Made by a program: the position numbers and the translations under genes. From Paractinoplanes maris (GTDB lineage: Bacteria; Actinomycetota; Actinomycetes; Mycobacteriales; Micromonosporaceae), in the NCBI RefSeq assembly GCF_023544465.1, contig NZ_JALPVL010000007.1, positions 186,001 to 250,000 on the forward strand: 64,000 nucleotides of DNA, given 5' to 3'. Numbering within the stretch: position 1 is the first letter of the stretch; the number at the start of each line of letters is the position of its first letter. The notes under the pieces are model-generated. The model saw nothing but the letters and a program-made list of their open reading frames with translations, was not told the origin of the DNA and made no database searches. Below, one piece after another: positions 43,902 to 53,142 of the stretch.

Positions 43902-44777
43902 CTATCGGGCGGCCACGGCGGTGGAGATCAACGGGCAGCTGTTGCGGTACTGCCTGATGCCCGACGTGTTGGTCGTGGGGCACAGGAACTGGCTGTAACG
44001 GGCGTCGTCGTCGACGAAGATCTTCAGCCACGGGATCATCGTGCGGGCGAGGATGGTGCTCGGCTGCCCGATGTAGTTGTGGCCGGCCCCGGTGACCTCG
44101 AGGTAAGCGCGCTCGGTGGTCGCCGGAACGGTGTTGTAGAGGCTGGTCAGGCGGGACGGCGGGACGAGGGTGTCGTTCTGCATGGCGTAGATCAGGGTCG
44201 GGACCCGGTCACCGGCGAGACTGCCGGAGGGCAGGTACGGTGCGTTGCCGATGGCCGCCTGCAGGGCCGGGCGCTGCAGGGCAGCGTCGAGCGCGCCGCC
44301 GCCGCCCATCGAGTGCCCGATCACCGCGAGCCGGCCGGCGTCGACCCGGGTGCGCACGGCGCTGCTACGGGTGAGGTAGTCCAGGGCCGCCAGCAGCTGG
44401 GTTCCGCGGCTGGCGGGGCTGTCGTTGAGGTTGTTCGTCTCGATGCCGAACACCACGAAGCCCTGCGAGGCCAGCCGAGGGCCCAGCCAGGCGATGCCGG
44501 GCCAGGTGCCGTTGAGACCGGGCGAGATGGCCACCGCGCCGAACGTGCCCTGGCTCGTGTCGGTCGGGTAGTAGATGACTCCGCCGCCGAAGCCGTTGCC
44601 CCGGGCGACCGGGACCGACGCGATGGCGAACGGGCCGGTGGTCGCGGCGATGCCGGCCGCCGTCGGGTCCGGGCCGCGCTCGTAGGGACTGGCGGCCGAC
44701 GCCGGGCTCGGCGCGGCAGCGGCGATGAGCGCGGCGAAAGTCATCGCCGCGGCGGCCAGGATTCTCCGGATCACCAT
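43902..44777 (-). CDS. Secreted polyester hydrolase / cutinase (PETase family)
   Basis: A protein of 291 residues with a signal peptide (1-28, ASA). The mature protein starts SPYERGPDPT, like Thermobifida cutinases and related PET hydrolases. Catalytic triad: Ser156 in GHSMGGGG, Asp202 in QNDTLVP, His233 in GAGHN. The C-terminal disulfide is conserved (Cys266-Cys281). GFGGGVIYYP, IAWLG and FVDDDARYSQFLCP also fit the family. It would hydrolyse cutin, triacylglycerols or polyesters outside the cell. Two cleft residues differ: the oxyanion-side Tyr of SPGY is Leu88, and the Trp of the TPW/APW loop is Tyr181. A LacI-like palindrome lies 14-27 bases upstream of the start. Confidence 0.88.
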   Translation of the reverse strand: MVIRRILAAAAMTFAALIAAAAPSPASAASPYERGPDPTAAGIAATTGPFAIASVPVARGNGFGGGVIYYPTDTSQGTFGAVAISPGLNGTWPGIAWLGPRLASQGFVVFGIETNNLNDSPASRGTQLLAALDYLTRSSAVRTRVDAGRLAVIGHSMGGGGALDAALQRPALQAAIGNAPYLPSGSLAGDRVPTLIYAMQNDTLVPPSRLTSLYNTVPATTERAYLEVTGAGHNYIGQPSTILARTMIPWLKIFVDDDARYSQFLCPTTNTSGIRQYRNSCPLISTAVAAR

Positions 44778-44790
44778 GAGCTTCCTCTTT

Positions 44791-44804
44791 CTGGAACGTT
44801 TCAG
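44791..44804. promoter_or_regulatory. LacI-type operator upstream of the polyester hydrolase
   Basis: CTGGAACGTTTCAG is palindromic at six of seven pairs around CG. It lies 14 bases upstream of the polyester hydrolase start, overlapping its leader. Confidence 0.45.
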
Positions 44805-44877
44805 TCACACCACGTACGCACCGTCGCCCAGTCCGAAATTCGTCTCATCCCGGCCGTGAGGCGCAGGCCACGACCTA

Positions 44878-44893
44878 TGGAAAACGTTTCTCA
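44878..44893. promoter_or_regulatory. LacI-type operator in the divergent hydrolase region
   Basis: TGGAAAACGTTTCTCA is symmetric at six of eight pairs around CG and shares the AACGTTT core with the sites near 42.6 kb. It lies between the two divergent hydrolase genes. Confidence 0.45.
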
Positions 44894-44980
44894 CAGGTTT
44901 CGAGACAACCATAGGCATCGATACATGGCGGGTCAAGACGCCTGTCCCCTCCACCCGAACCACCTCGAGAGGCTCTTGTC

Positions 44981-45856
44981 ATGACGGTTTCGACGACGGA
45001 ACGGAAGATCATCGGCCCGCACGGTGAGATACCGATGCGCGTCTACGCTCCCGCGGCGGGTGAGCGGTCGATCCACCCTCGACGGGGTCTGGTGTGGGCG
45101 CATGGGGGCGCCTTCGCCGGAGGCGACCTCGACATGCCCGAGAACGACTGGGTAGCCCGGCAGCTCGCCGGGCGCGGAGTCGTGGTCGTCACGGTGGACT
45201 ACCGGCTCTCGCCGCTTCCGGACGGCGAGAGCTCCGGTGCACCGGCAGTGCGGCGGTTCCCTTATCCGGTCGCGTCCGAAGAGGTGACCGCGGCCTTCGT
45301 CTGGGCCACCCATTCCGATTCCGCGGTCCCCGCCGCCAACTGGGCTCTCGGCGGCGCCAGCGCGGGCGGCAACCTGGCCGCGGGCGCGGCCCTGCGGCTA
45401 CGCGATACCGGCGGCCCGACCCCCTACGCGTTGATGCTGGCCTACCCGGTGCTGCACGCCGCACTGCCACCGGTCCCGCCGGAGCTGGCAGCCAGAGTGC
45501 GAGCCCTCCCGCCGCCGTTCAACTTCAGCGCGGAGCAGGTCGCGACGATGAATCTGGCCTATGTGCAGGATCCGGGAGCGTTGAGAGAGGCGTACGCGTT
45601 TCCCGGCGGCCACGATGTCTCCGGGCTTCCGCCGACCTTCATCCTCAACGGCGACGCCGACAGCCTTCGCGCGTCCGGACAGCAATTCGGCGCCGAACTC
45701 GCGGCCGCTGGTGTCGACGTCATGGTGATACGTGAGCCCGGCACCAGTCACGGCCACCTCAACGATCCGAACGACCCGGCAGCGCCGCGCAGCATCACCC
45801 GGATCGCGGACTGGCTGACCCGTTCCGCCCTTTCCGGCGATAGTCAACCGGCCTGA
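44981..45856 (+). CDS. Alpha/beta hydrolase, hormone-sensitive-lipase family
   Basis: A cytoplasmic esterase of 291 residues. The oxyanion motif HGGAF (41-45), nucleophile Ser127 in GGASAGGN, Asp in NGDADSLR and His in GTSHGHL form the HSL-type site. It probably cleaves short acyl esters. It is divergent from the polyester hydrolase, and the shared 203-base region has two LacI-like palindromes, so the pair may be co-regulated: secreted depolymerisation, then intracellular ester cleavage. This link is inference. Its 3' end overlaps the convergent lipoprotein gene by 13 bases. Confidence 0.88.
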   Translation: MTVSTTERKIIGPHGEIPMRVYAPAAGERSIHPRRGLVWAHGGAFAGGDLDMPENDWVARQLAGRGVVVVTVDYRLSPLPDGESSGAPAVRRFPYPVASEEVTAAFVWATHSDSAVPAANWALGGASAGGNLAAGAALRLRDTGGPTPYALMLAYPVLHAALPPVPPELAARVRALPPPFNFSAEQVATMNLAYVQDPGALREAYAFPGGHDVSGLPPTFILNGDADSLRASGQQFGAELAAAGVDVMVIREPGTSHGHLNDPNDPAAPRSITRIADWLTRSALSGDSQPA

Positions 45857-46353
45857 ACGTCGACGGTCGCCGTGATGGCGCCTGGCCGGTCGGCGATCCG
45901 GCGGGCGGCGTCGCCGTCCAGTCGACCGATGATCACGATTCCGGGGTAGTACGACTGATCCCCGTAGTAGAAGACGAGATCGTTGCCCGGTGCGTAGTAG
46001 CCGACGTCGCCGACGTCGGGGTCGGCGCCGTCGGGTTGCCCGTCCAGTGACAGCGGTGACGGCAGCGGGCCGGTCTTCTCCACCGAGCCGTGATCGGTCA
46101 TGGCGATGGTCAGCGGCAGTTGCGCGATGAGGTCACGGCCGGCGGCGCTGTCGAGAATCGTGGCCTGATGGCGCTCGTCGCCGATCGTGATGCTGATTTT
46201 CATCCGGTCCTCCTGAGGGGTGGCGGCCTCACCGGTCGGCTGAGGCGTTGCCGGCCGGGTGTCCTCGGCCCGGCCGGGGCCACTGCAGCCGGCCACGGTC
46301 AGTCCGGTGATGGTGAGCAGCACGGCCCAGACGGCCGCGCGGGGCGCCGGCAT
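45844..46353 (-). CDS. Cyclophilin-like lipoprotein
   Basis: A protein of 169 residues. A lipoprotein signal with lipobox TVAGC (Cys23), a Pro/Thr linker, then a cyclophilin-like beta barrel (MKISITIGDERHQATILDSAAGRDLIAQLPLTI, GYYAPGNDLVFYYGDQ, PGIVIIGRLDG). The fold resembles DUF369-type proteins rather than true prolyl isomerases, whose catalytic Arg and Phe pattern is not visible. It is the last gene of a minus-strand operon with the cupin/CMD fusion and alcohol dehydrogenase, 34 bases after the former. Confidence 0.82.
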   Translation of the reverse strand: MPAPRAAVWAVLLTITGLTVAGCSGPGRAEDTRPATPQPTGEAATPQEDRMKISITIGDERHQATILDSAAGRDLIAQLPLTIAMTDHGSVEKTGPLPSPLSLDGQPDGADPDVGDVGYYAPGNDLVFYYGDQSYYPGIVIIGRLDGDAARRIADRPGAITATVDVQAG

Positions 46354-46387
46354 GGCATCTCCCTTCGTCGGGCAGCCCTCCGGGCTA

Positions 46388-47515
46388 TCAGCGGTGGCGG
46401 ACGACCTCGTCGAGGATCCGACCGGCGTCGGCGGCCTGCCGAGAGCCGACCTCGTGACTCAGCACCTGGATGAGCCCCCGCAGCTGAGCCTCGGACAGGC
46501 CGGTGTGGAGTCCGATGGTGAAGTGTGACCGCAGTTGTGACTCCGTGCCCGCGAGCGTGGCCAGCGCGGCGATGGTGGCTATTTCGCGGCTGCGCCAGTC
46601 GAGGTTGTCGCGGCTGAAGATGTCGCCGAACAGGTGTGCCTTGAGGAACTCGTCAATCGCCGGGGCGAAGTCGAACAGGGGACCGGTGACCGGGGCGCCG
46701 GTCAACTCGGTCTGGTTCGCGGTGCCGAGCTCGAGGATGTCCGTACCGTCGGGCAGTGGGCTCGGCTCCGGACCGCTCTCATCCTTGGTCCCGTTGTCCT
46801 GGCGGTGCTCCAGCACGGTCATGAACGTGCTGATGGCATTGAGACTGCGGGGGAAGCCGGCGTAGGCGTACATCTGCACCAGCACTTCCTTCACCTGGTT
46901 GACCGTCACACCGGCGTCCAGGCTCTGCTTCAGCGCCGTCGTCAGCCGGGGCAGGTCGCCGCTCGCGGTGAACGCGCCGATCATGGTGATCGCGGCATGC
47001 TGGTCGCTGAGCGCCCCGGTCTGCTCGCGGTCACCGGCCACGCGTCCGTCGTACTGCTCGTCGGACACCTGCTCCAGCCAGGTCACGGCCTGCTCGTCAT
47101 GCACCCCGGTCAGAGCCACGTGGGTCAGGACGCTGTCCGGTGCCGCGCCGTGCCAGTGCTTGACGCCGGGTGGGCACCACACGACATCACCGGCCCGGAT
47201 CTCCCGCAGCGGTCCGCCCCACTGCTGGGTACGGCCCACCCCCTCGGTCACCACGAGGCGTTGCCCGGCCGGATGGGTGTGCCAGGCAGAGCGGGCCCCG
47301 GGCTGGAAGGTCACGGACGCGCCCGAGTACGGGGCCGTCCCGTCGGCCGGAAACAGTGTGCTGACGCGAACGTCGCCGGTGAAGGTGTCCGGCGAGCCGG
47401 CGGTGGACGTCTGATCCTCGCCCCGGGTGATCGTCTGCGTCTTGCTCCGGTCGTCCTTGTCCGCGGCGGCCGCGCCGGTGGCGGCGTTCGATCCGAGCGC
47501 TTTGCGGCGTTCCAT
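46388..47515 (-). CDS. Cupin and carboxymuconolactone-decarboxylase fusion
   Basis: A protein of 375 residues. Residues 55-125 form a cupin (SAWHTHPAGQRLVVTEG, AGDVVWCPPGVKHWHGA) with metal-binding His residues. Two carboxymuconolactone-decarboxylase-like repeats follow (about 165-235, VNQVKEVLVQMYAYAGFPRS; and 280-370, LDWRSREIATIAALATLAG). The AhpD-type CxxC is absent, so peroxidase-type activity is unlikely. A polar N-terminal stretch is without a clear signal. ATG 47515 fits the operon spacing (34 bases on either side). The substrate is unknown; this gene set is often linked to aldehyde or quinone stress (inference). Confidence 0.85.
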   Translation of the reverse strand: MERRKALGSNAATGAAAADKDDRSKTQTITRGEDQTSTAGSPDTFTGDVRVSTLFPADGTAPYSGASVTFQPGARSAWHTHPAGQRLVVTEGVGRTQQWGGPLREIRAGDVVWCPPGVKHWHGAAPDSVLTHVALTGVHDEQAVTWLEQVSDEQYDGRVAGDREQTGALSDQHAAITMIGAFTASGDLPRLTTALKQSLDAGVTVNQVKEVLVQMYAYAGFPRSLNAISTFMTVLEHRQDNGTKDESGPEPSPLPDGTDILELGTANQTELTGAPVTGPLFDFAPAIDEFLKAHLFGDIFSRDNLDWRSREIATIAALATLAGTESQLRSHFTIGLHTGLSEAQLRGLIQVLSHEVGSRQAADAGRILDEVVRHR

Positions 47516-47549
47516 AAAGGTGAACCTCACATCTCGGGGTCGCGATGGG

Positions 47550-48572
47550 CTACGGGCGCAGCAGGGTCTTGACGGCGCGGCGCTCATCCATGGCCTGATA
47601 GCCCTCGGCGGCCCGGTCGAGGGGCAGGTCGAGGTCGAACACCCGGCCCGGGTTGATGGCGCGGTCGCCGATCATCTCCATGAGGTCGGGCAGGAATCGG
47701 CGGACCGGTGCCGGGCCGCCGTGCAGGTGCACCAGAGCGCCGAAGAGTTCCAGGCCGGGCAGCGCCACGTCGTGGGTGACACCGACGAAGCCGACGTGCC
47801 CGCCGTGGCGGGTCGAGTGGATGGCCTGCATCATCGACTCCTGCGTGCCGACGGCCTCGACCACCGAGTGCGCCCCGAGTCCCCCGGTCAGGTCCTTGAT
47901 CCTCGCGATGCCCTCGTCGCCGCGCTCGGTGACGATGTCGGTGGCGCCGAACTCGCGGGCCAGTTCCTGCCGCGGCTCGTGCCGGCTCATCGCGATGATC
48001 CGCTCGGCGCCCAGCTGCTTGGCGGCCAGCACCCCGAGCAGGCCGACGGCGCCGTCACCGACGACCGCGACGGTTTTGCCCGGCCCGGCCTCGGCGGCGA
48101 CCGCGGCGAACCAGCCGGTGCCCAGCACATCGGAGGCGGCCAGGTAGCTCGGGATCAGGTCAGCCGGTGGCACGTCGGAGGTGGCGACCAGGGTGCCGTC
48201 GGCGAGCGGGATCCGCGCGTACTGCGCCTGGGTGCCGACGGTGCCCATCAGCACCCGGTGCACGCAGCCGGACTGGTAGCCGGCGCGGCAGATCTCGCAG
48301 GTGTTGTCGGAGGCCCAGAACGAGCCCACGACGAACTGTCCCGGCCTGATCGTGGTGACCTCGGGGCCGACTTCCTGGACGATGCCGACGTACTCGTGGC
48401 CCATCGGCGTCGCACCGGCAAGCTTTTCGATGCCCCGGTAGGGCCAGAGGTCGGACCCGCACACGCAGGCCGCCGACACCTTGATGATCGCGTCGGTGGG
48501 CTGCTCGATCCGCGGGTCCGGACGGTCCTCCACCCGGACGTCGCCGGGGGCGTGCATGACGACACCACGCAT
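47550..48572 (-). CDS. Zinc-dependent alcohol dehydrogenase
   Basis: A medium-chain dehydrogenase of 340 residues. Catalytic zinc ligands Cys in CVCGSDLWPYRG, His-Glu in MGHEYVG, and structural-site cysteines (NTCEICRAGYQSGC, partly reduced) are present. The Rossmann nucleotide motif is VAVVGDGAVGLLG. It oxidises an alcohol or reduces an aldehyde with NAD(P). The ATG at 48572 follows AAGGAGAG; an upstream reading from 48665 is unlikely. First gene of the minus-strand operon with the cupin/CMD fusion and cyclophilin-like lipoprotein. Confidence 0.9.
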   Translation of the reverse strand: MRGVVMHAPGDVRVEDRPDPRIEQPTDAIIKVSAACVCGSDLWPYRGIEKLAGATPMGHEYVGIVQEVGPEVTTIRPGQFVVGSFWASDNTCEICRAGYQSGCVHRVLMGTVGTQAQYARIPLADGTLVATSDVPPADLIPSYLAASDVLGTGWFAAVAAEAGPGKTVAVVGDGAVGLLGVLAAKQLGAERIIAMSRHEPRQELAREFGATDIVTERGDEGIARIKDLTGGLGAHSVVEAVGTQESMMQAIHSTRHGGHVGFVGVTHDVALPGLELFGALVHLHGGPAPVRRFLPDLMEMIGDRAINPGRVFDLDLPLDRAAEGYQAMDERRAVKTLLRP

Positions 48573-48678
48573 GATGACTCTCCTTGCTGATCGTTTCGCA
48601 CCTCCATCCAATCGCGCCGGCGCGGCGCGGAGAAGTTCCTGCTCATACGTGTACTGGCAGGGCATCCCACCACGGGCC

Positions 48679-51600
48679 TCAACGCACCCGGATGATGCCC
48701 CACACGCCGTTCTCCGTGGCCCAGCGGAACGCCCCCGACCGGTAGGCGTGATCGCCGCGGTGCCGCGCCTTCATCACCAGAGTGCGGGCGGTTGCCGTGG
48801 TCAGGCCCGAGAACGAGCCCTCCGGCTGGCCCGGTGCCGCTTCCCACGCCATGCCGTGCACCGTGAAGGTGTGCGCCCGTGGCTTGTCGCAGGCGCCCAC
48901 CACCCGCAGCCACAGCGTCTGCCCCACCTGGGCGGGCCAGATCGGGGTGGGCGGGTCGTCCCGGGTCAGCCCGTCGCGCGGATGGGCCAGTGGTGAGCCG
49001 TAGCTGATGCCCTTGCCGCCCGAGTCCTCCGGGTCGTCGTCCGGCACGATGTCGCGTACCGGAAGGTCGGGGTTGCCGGCCACGAAGTGACGCAGGCCGT
49101 CCTGCACCAGCAGGACCTGTTCGTTGGCCACGACCCGGCCGTGCCGGTCGCGCAGCAGGACGTTGCCGCCGGTCCAGCGTTCCAGGCCGGTGTCCGGATC
49201 GGTCGCGGTCACGTCGCCCGGCTCCACGACGAGGGCGCCGATCAGCCCATGGTGGCGGTGATTCCGTACGTCAGCCATGTCCTGCAGGTAGCAGACCTGG
49301 CCGGGCCCGTCCGTGTGCGACGCGGGCGCGAGCTTCTCGTCCGCATACCACCAGTAGGTGCGCCAGTTCTCCTGGTCGTGGTCGTGACGCGCGGTCCGCC
49401 GGAACACCACCCGGCCGGCCGCCTCGGGGTCGACCGGCTCGTGCCGGTGCGCGCCGCCGGGCTCCGGGCGCGAGGCCACCGTGCCGTCGTGGTTGCGTCC
49501 GACGTAGGCGCCGTCGTCGCTGACCACGTCGTAACGCACCAACGCCGGATGCATCGACACCCGTGGTGACACCGTGCGCTGTCTCTCGTCCAGCGGCAGC
49601 CGCGGCGCCATCGGCTCCACAGTGAACTCCGGCACCAGCGAGCCGTCGTCGTCGATGACCTCGTTGATCAGCGTCACCTTCACCCATTCACCCCGGCGGG
49701 CCCGCAGGATCAAAGGCTCGGCAGTCTCCCGTACGCCCGTAGCCCGCCGGCTGCCGTCGTCGCCGGTTTCCCAGCCGTCGGCCTCCTCGTAGATCAGCCC
49801 CCACGGGTCGGTCAGCTGCCGCCCGTCGTACTCGTGCTCGTGCCGCCGGGCCCGCACCACGTACTCGCGGACACCGGTGCCGTTGACCGGACGAGCCGGC
49901 AGGGTCGCCGGCCGGGGCCGGCCGGGCAGCGGCGGCACCTCGAGCAGGTTGGACGCGTGCGGTACGAGCGCGCGAACCAGTCCCCAGCACCCGAGCCACA
50001 GGTCGTCCATGGACGCGAAGTGCCACAGGTGGTCGCCGATGCCGTAGTCGTCGACCTCGAGGGTGAAGGCCTCCGAGATGCCGATGGTCTGCTGGTTGAC
50101 CAGCGGCGAGTGTTCGTCGTGCCACTCGCGGGGCCAGCGCAGCCCGTGGGTGACGAAACTGTGCGATTCCTCGTGTGAGCCTTGGATGAGGCGCAGGCGC
50201 AGGCGCTCCCCGGCGTACGTCCTGATCAGTTCGGTCTCGGGATCCCCGGTCTCGACCGGTGGCGCCAGGGCGTCCTCTTCCTCGGGTTCCTCGGGCGCGG
50301 GCGTGCCGCTGCTGGCGAACCACTCGGAGGGGTCGTCGCCGCGGAAGGTGAGCGGGCTGGACCGGAAGTTGACCGCCATCGAGCCCGGGTCGTCGTCGCC
50401 GCTGAGCTCACCGGGCGGGTTGAGCGGGCCGTGCTCGTCGACCAGCGGCACGAAGTCGGCCACGGCCAGGCACGCCTCCCGGTAGGGCTCCAGGCCGCTG
50501 CCGGTCGGCGGGAGGATCACGGCCTGCGGCCCGGACCAGGCGACCGTCTCCTGATCGGGCAGCAGCCACACCGACCCGTGCGGTTCGGCGATCAGGGCCG
50601 CGTAGAGCCCGTGTTTCTGCCGGTAGTTGGCCAGCAGGTGGTCGTGGAAGAAGCACGGCCCGAACTCCTCGTCGACCACCCAGCGGTGCAGCCCGACATT
50701 GACCGGCAGGTTGCCGGGATCGTCCGGCACGGCGTCGACCGCCGCCCGGCAACTCGCCCCGGACAGGTAGTTGAAGCCGGTCGACGACCCGTCGGACGCG
50801 AGCACGTCGAACTTGACCAGGTGCACGTGCAGGCCGCACTCCACCGGCGGGGTGGGCAGGTCGAAGTCGTCCGCCGGGAACGGCGTCAGCTCGTTGACCA
50901 TCCGCAGCTCCACCACGTCGCCGTGGTTGGCCCGCGGGTAGAACGGCTCGATCCGCTCGGCGGGTGGCGCCAATTCCTCGCCGTCCACCGCGACCCGCAC
51001 GATCTGGTAGTGGTGGCCGGTCCGGTCCGTCCAGCCGCGGTTGTTGTAGGTCACTTCGTCGGCGCGGACCCGTACGTCGTAGCTGATCACGCGGGGCGCG
51101 GGCAGCCCGGCGCGCGCGTTCCAGGCGGCCGCGTCCCCGTCGAGGTCCACGAACAGCGCACCGGGTCGCGGATCCGCCACCGCGCCCGGCGCGAACGCGG
51201 CGAGCTCACGCTCGGAGTGCAGCGGCATGCCGAGCAGCCGCCGCCGGGCACCGAGGAACTCGGGAACGATCGCGGGCGGTGGCGGGGCCTTGCGCGGGAA
51301 CGTCGCGTCGATGAACCACGGGAAACCCGGATGGAGGTCGTCGCGGGGGTCGGGCTCGCGGCCCGGCAGCGGCTTCAGCGGATGCACCGGCGTCCCGTCG
51401 GGGTACGCCGTGACGGCCACCCCGTCGACCAGCCGGTCGAAGCTGCGCCACAGTCCCCACATCCCATGGTGGAAATGGGGATACAGGTGGCAGTGCCAGA
51501 TGACGTCACCCGGGGCGTGCTGCCGGCTGCCGGAGCCGTAGAGGGGGTCGATCGTCACGGCCGTCTGCGGGCCGATGGTGATCGAGTCGAGCAGCTGCGA

Positions 51601-53124
51601 GCCCTTGGCCTCACCCGGGCGCGCGCCGTCGCGCGGGTTGGCCCGCCACTGATGCACGTGCAGGTGAAAGACGTGTGTCTCCTTCACCCCGGCGTGCACC
51701 AGCCGGACCCGGGCCGGATCACCCTTGTAGGCCCGGAAGATGGGCGTGACCGGATCGTTGAACAGCCACGAGCTGTGGTGCTGCTCCTCGCCGGCCACGA
51801 TCTCCAGATAACTCCCGTCATGCGTACGCCCGATGTGGAACACCTCGCCCAGTTCGTCGTCGATCTCGATCTCGACGGCGGCGAAGTCGACCTCACCGGC
51901 GGGTGGCAGTGGACGGCCGGCGGTCTGCTCGGCGTACCGGCGCATCCGGTGCGGCAGCCGGTTGGGCATCGGCTCAGCCCGGTACGACAGTGGCATCACG
52001 GAGTGCTCGCCGACCAGATGCCGGCCGCTGTGCACCTCGGGCTCGTCGTGCATGAAGACGGTGAACTCGCGATGACTGTGTGGATCGCCGTCGACATGCA
52101 GGTCGATGTAGTCGTCGGTGACCACATCGCCGGGCACGAGCACATCCACGTACGGCCCGTCCGCGAAGGGCGTGCCGGTGAGCAGTTCGCCGGTCTCCGG
52201 ATCGGTCCAGGTGGCCCCGGCCGGCTCGACGATGAAGGCCCCGAACAGCCCGTGCACGTTCGTGCCCTGCTCGGTGCCGCGAACGTCGCCGAGATCGTTG
52301 ACCGGCCAGACACCCTCACGGCCCGCGTGCCAGTGGTACGTCCGGCGCTCGTGCGGGCGTACCGTCGAAGGCTGGTTGCGTCCCACGGCCGCGCCGTCGT
52401 CCTGCTGAACCGACCCGATCAGGTCGCCCTGCAGGTGCATGCCCACCGCCCGGCCCCGCACCTGGTTGGCGAAGCGCACCTCGACGCTCTGGCCCAGCGA
52501 CGCGCGCAGGACCAGCGGCCGGACGACCGGGATCGGGCGCAGCGGGTTGAAGCGGTCGTAGGCGGGGGTCCGCTCGGCCAGCCCGGCCACGTTTCCCCGG
52601 TGGTCGTTGAGCAGCAGACGCCGGACCCGCTCGACCCCCAAGCCGCTCTCCTGCGCCAACCGCTGGAATTCGGTGTAGTCACTGGCTTCCAGCTTCGCCA
52701 GACGCTCCTCGATCATGGTGCGCGTCTGACCCAGGGCATCACGGTGGAGAGCGGCCCAGGCCTGGCGTACGGCCGGGTCGGGGTCGATCGTCGTGACCTG
52801 GCCGTCGGTGAGCCGGACCAGCGCCGCCTGCACCTCCTCCACCGTGGTGGTGAAGTTCTGCACTGCGGCGGGGGTGGCCGGAGAGGGACGCTCCAGCATT
52901 CGCTCGTAACGCCACAGGCCGCCCACGACCAATTGCAGCCACTGAGCGCGCTGGTGCATCCGGGGAAGGAACTCGTCGTCGTCCTCCCAGCGGGCCCGGG
53001 CGAACCTCAGCAGCGGCTCGTAGGCCCGGAGCGTGAACAGCAGCCCGTTGGGGTCGTGGTCGCCGTCGTTGGTGTAGACGATGGGGAACTCCATCGCGAT
53101 GACGTCGTAAGTCAGGTCAGGCAT
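48679..53124 (-). CDS. Giant multicopper oxidase
   Basis: A protein of 1481 residues built from many cupredoxin units. An unassigned N-terminal helical part (about 1-190) precedes them. The first oxidase module ends with a full copper site: HLHVHQW near 490 and HCHLYPHFHHGMW near 543, the HCHxxxHxxxxM pattern of type 1 and trinuclear centres. Later modules retain scattered His motifs (CGLHVHLVKF, FFHDHLLANYRQKHGLY, HLWHFASMDDLWLGCWGL, NHRHHGLIGALVVEP, HTFTVHGMAWE). No signal peptide is visible. Large bacterial oxidases of this type include Mn(II) oxidases such as MnxG, but the substrate is not proven here. GGAG precedes the ATG; it is the last gene of a four-gene operon. Confidence 0.88.
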   Translation of the reverse strand: MPDLTYDVIAMEFPIVYTNDGDHDPNGLLFTLRAYEPLLRFARARWEDDDEFLPRMHQRAQWLQLVVGGLWRYERMLERPSPATPAAVQNFTTTVEEVQAALVRLTDGQVTTIDPDPAVRQAWAALHRDALGQTRTMIEERLAKLEASDYTEFQRLAQESGLGVERVRRLLLNDHRGNVAGLAERTPAYDRFNPLRPIPVVRPLVLRASLGQSVEVRFANQVRGRAVGMHLQGDLIGSVQQDDGAAVGRNQPSTVRPHERRTYHWHAGREGVWPVNDLGDVRGTEQGTNVHGLFGAFIVEPAGATWTDPETGELLTGTPFADGPYVDVLVPGDVVTDDYIDLHVDGDPHSHREFTVFMHDEPEVHSGRHLVGEHSVMPLSYRAEPMPNRLPHRMRRYAEQTAGRPLPPAGEVDFAAVEIEIDDELGEVFHIGRTHDGSYLEIVAGEEQHHSSWLFNDPVTPIFRAYKGDPARVRLVHAGVKETHVFHLHVHQWRANPRDGARPGEAKGSQLLDSITIGPQTAVTIDPLYGSGSRQHAPGDVIWHCHLYPHFHHGMWGLWRSFDRLVDGVAVTAYPDGTPVHPLKPLPGREPDPRDDLHPGFPWFIDATFPRKAPPPPAIVPEFLGARRRLLGMPLHSERELAAFAPGAVADPRPGALFVDLDGDAAAWNARAGLPAPRVISYDVRVRADEVTYNNRGWTDRTGHHYQIVRVAVDGEELAPPAERIEPFYPRANHGDVVELRMVNELTPFPADDFDLPTPPVECGLHVHLVKFDVLASDGSSTGFNYLSGASCRAAVDAVPDDPGNLPVNVGLHRWVVDEEFGPCFFHDHLLANYRQKHGLYAALIAEPHGSVWLLPDQETVAWSGPQAVILPPTGSGLEPYREACLAVADFVPLVDEHGPLNPPGELSGDDDPGSMAVNFRSSPLTFRGDDPSEWFASSGTPAPEEPEEEDALAPPVETGDPETELIRTYAGERLRLRLIQGSHEESHSFVTHGLRWPREWHDEHSPLVNQQTIGISEAFTLEVDDYGIGDHLWHFASMDDLWLGCWGLVRALVPHASNLLEVPPLPGRPRPATLPARPVNGTGVREYVVRARRHEHEYDGRQLTDPWGLIYEEADGWETGDDGSRRATGVRETAEPLILRARRGEWVKVTLINEVIDDDGSLVPEFTVEPMAPRLPLDERQRTVSPRVSMHPALVRYDVVSDDGAYVGRNHDGTVASRPEPGGAHRHEPVDPEAAGRVVFRRTARHDHDQENWRTYWWYADEKLAPASHTDGPGQVCYLQDMADVRNHRHHGLIGALVVEPGDVTATDPDTGLERWTGGNVLLRDRHGRVVANEQVLLVQDGLRHFVAGNPDLPVRDIVPDDDPEDSGGKGISYGSPLAHPRDGLTRDDPPTPIWPAQVGQTLWLRVVGACDKPRAHTFTVHGMAWEAAPGQPEGSFSGLTTATARTLVMKARHRGDHAYRSGAFRWATENGVWGIIRVR

Positions 53125-53142
53125 GAACGTCTCCTAAGAATC

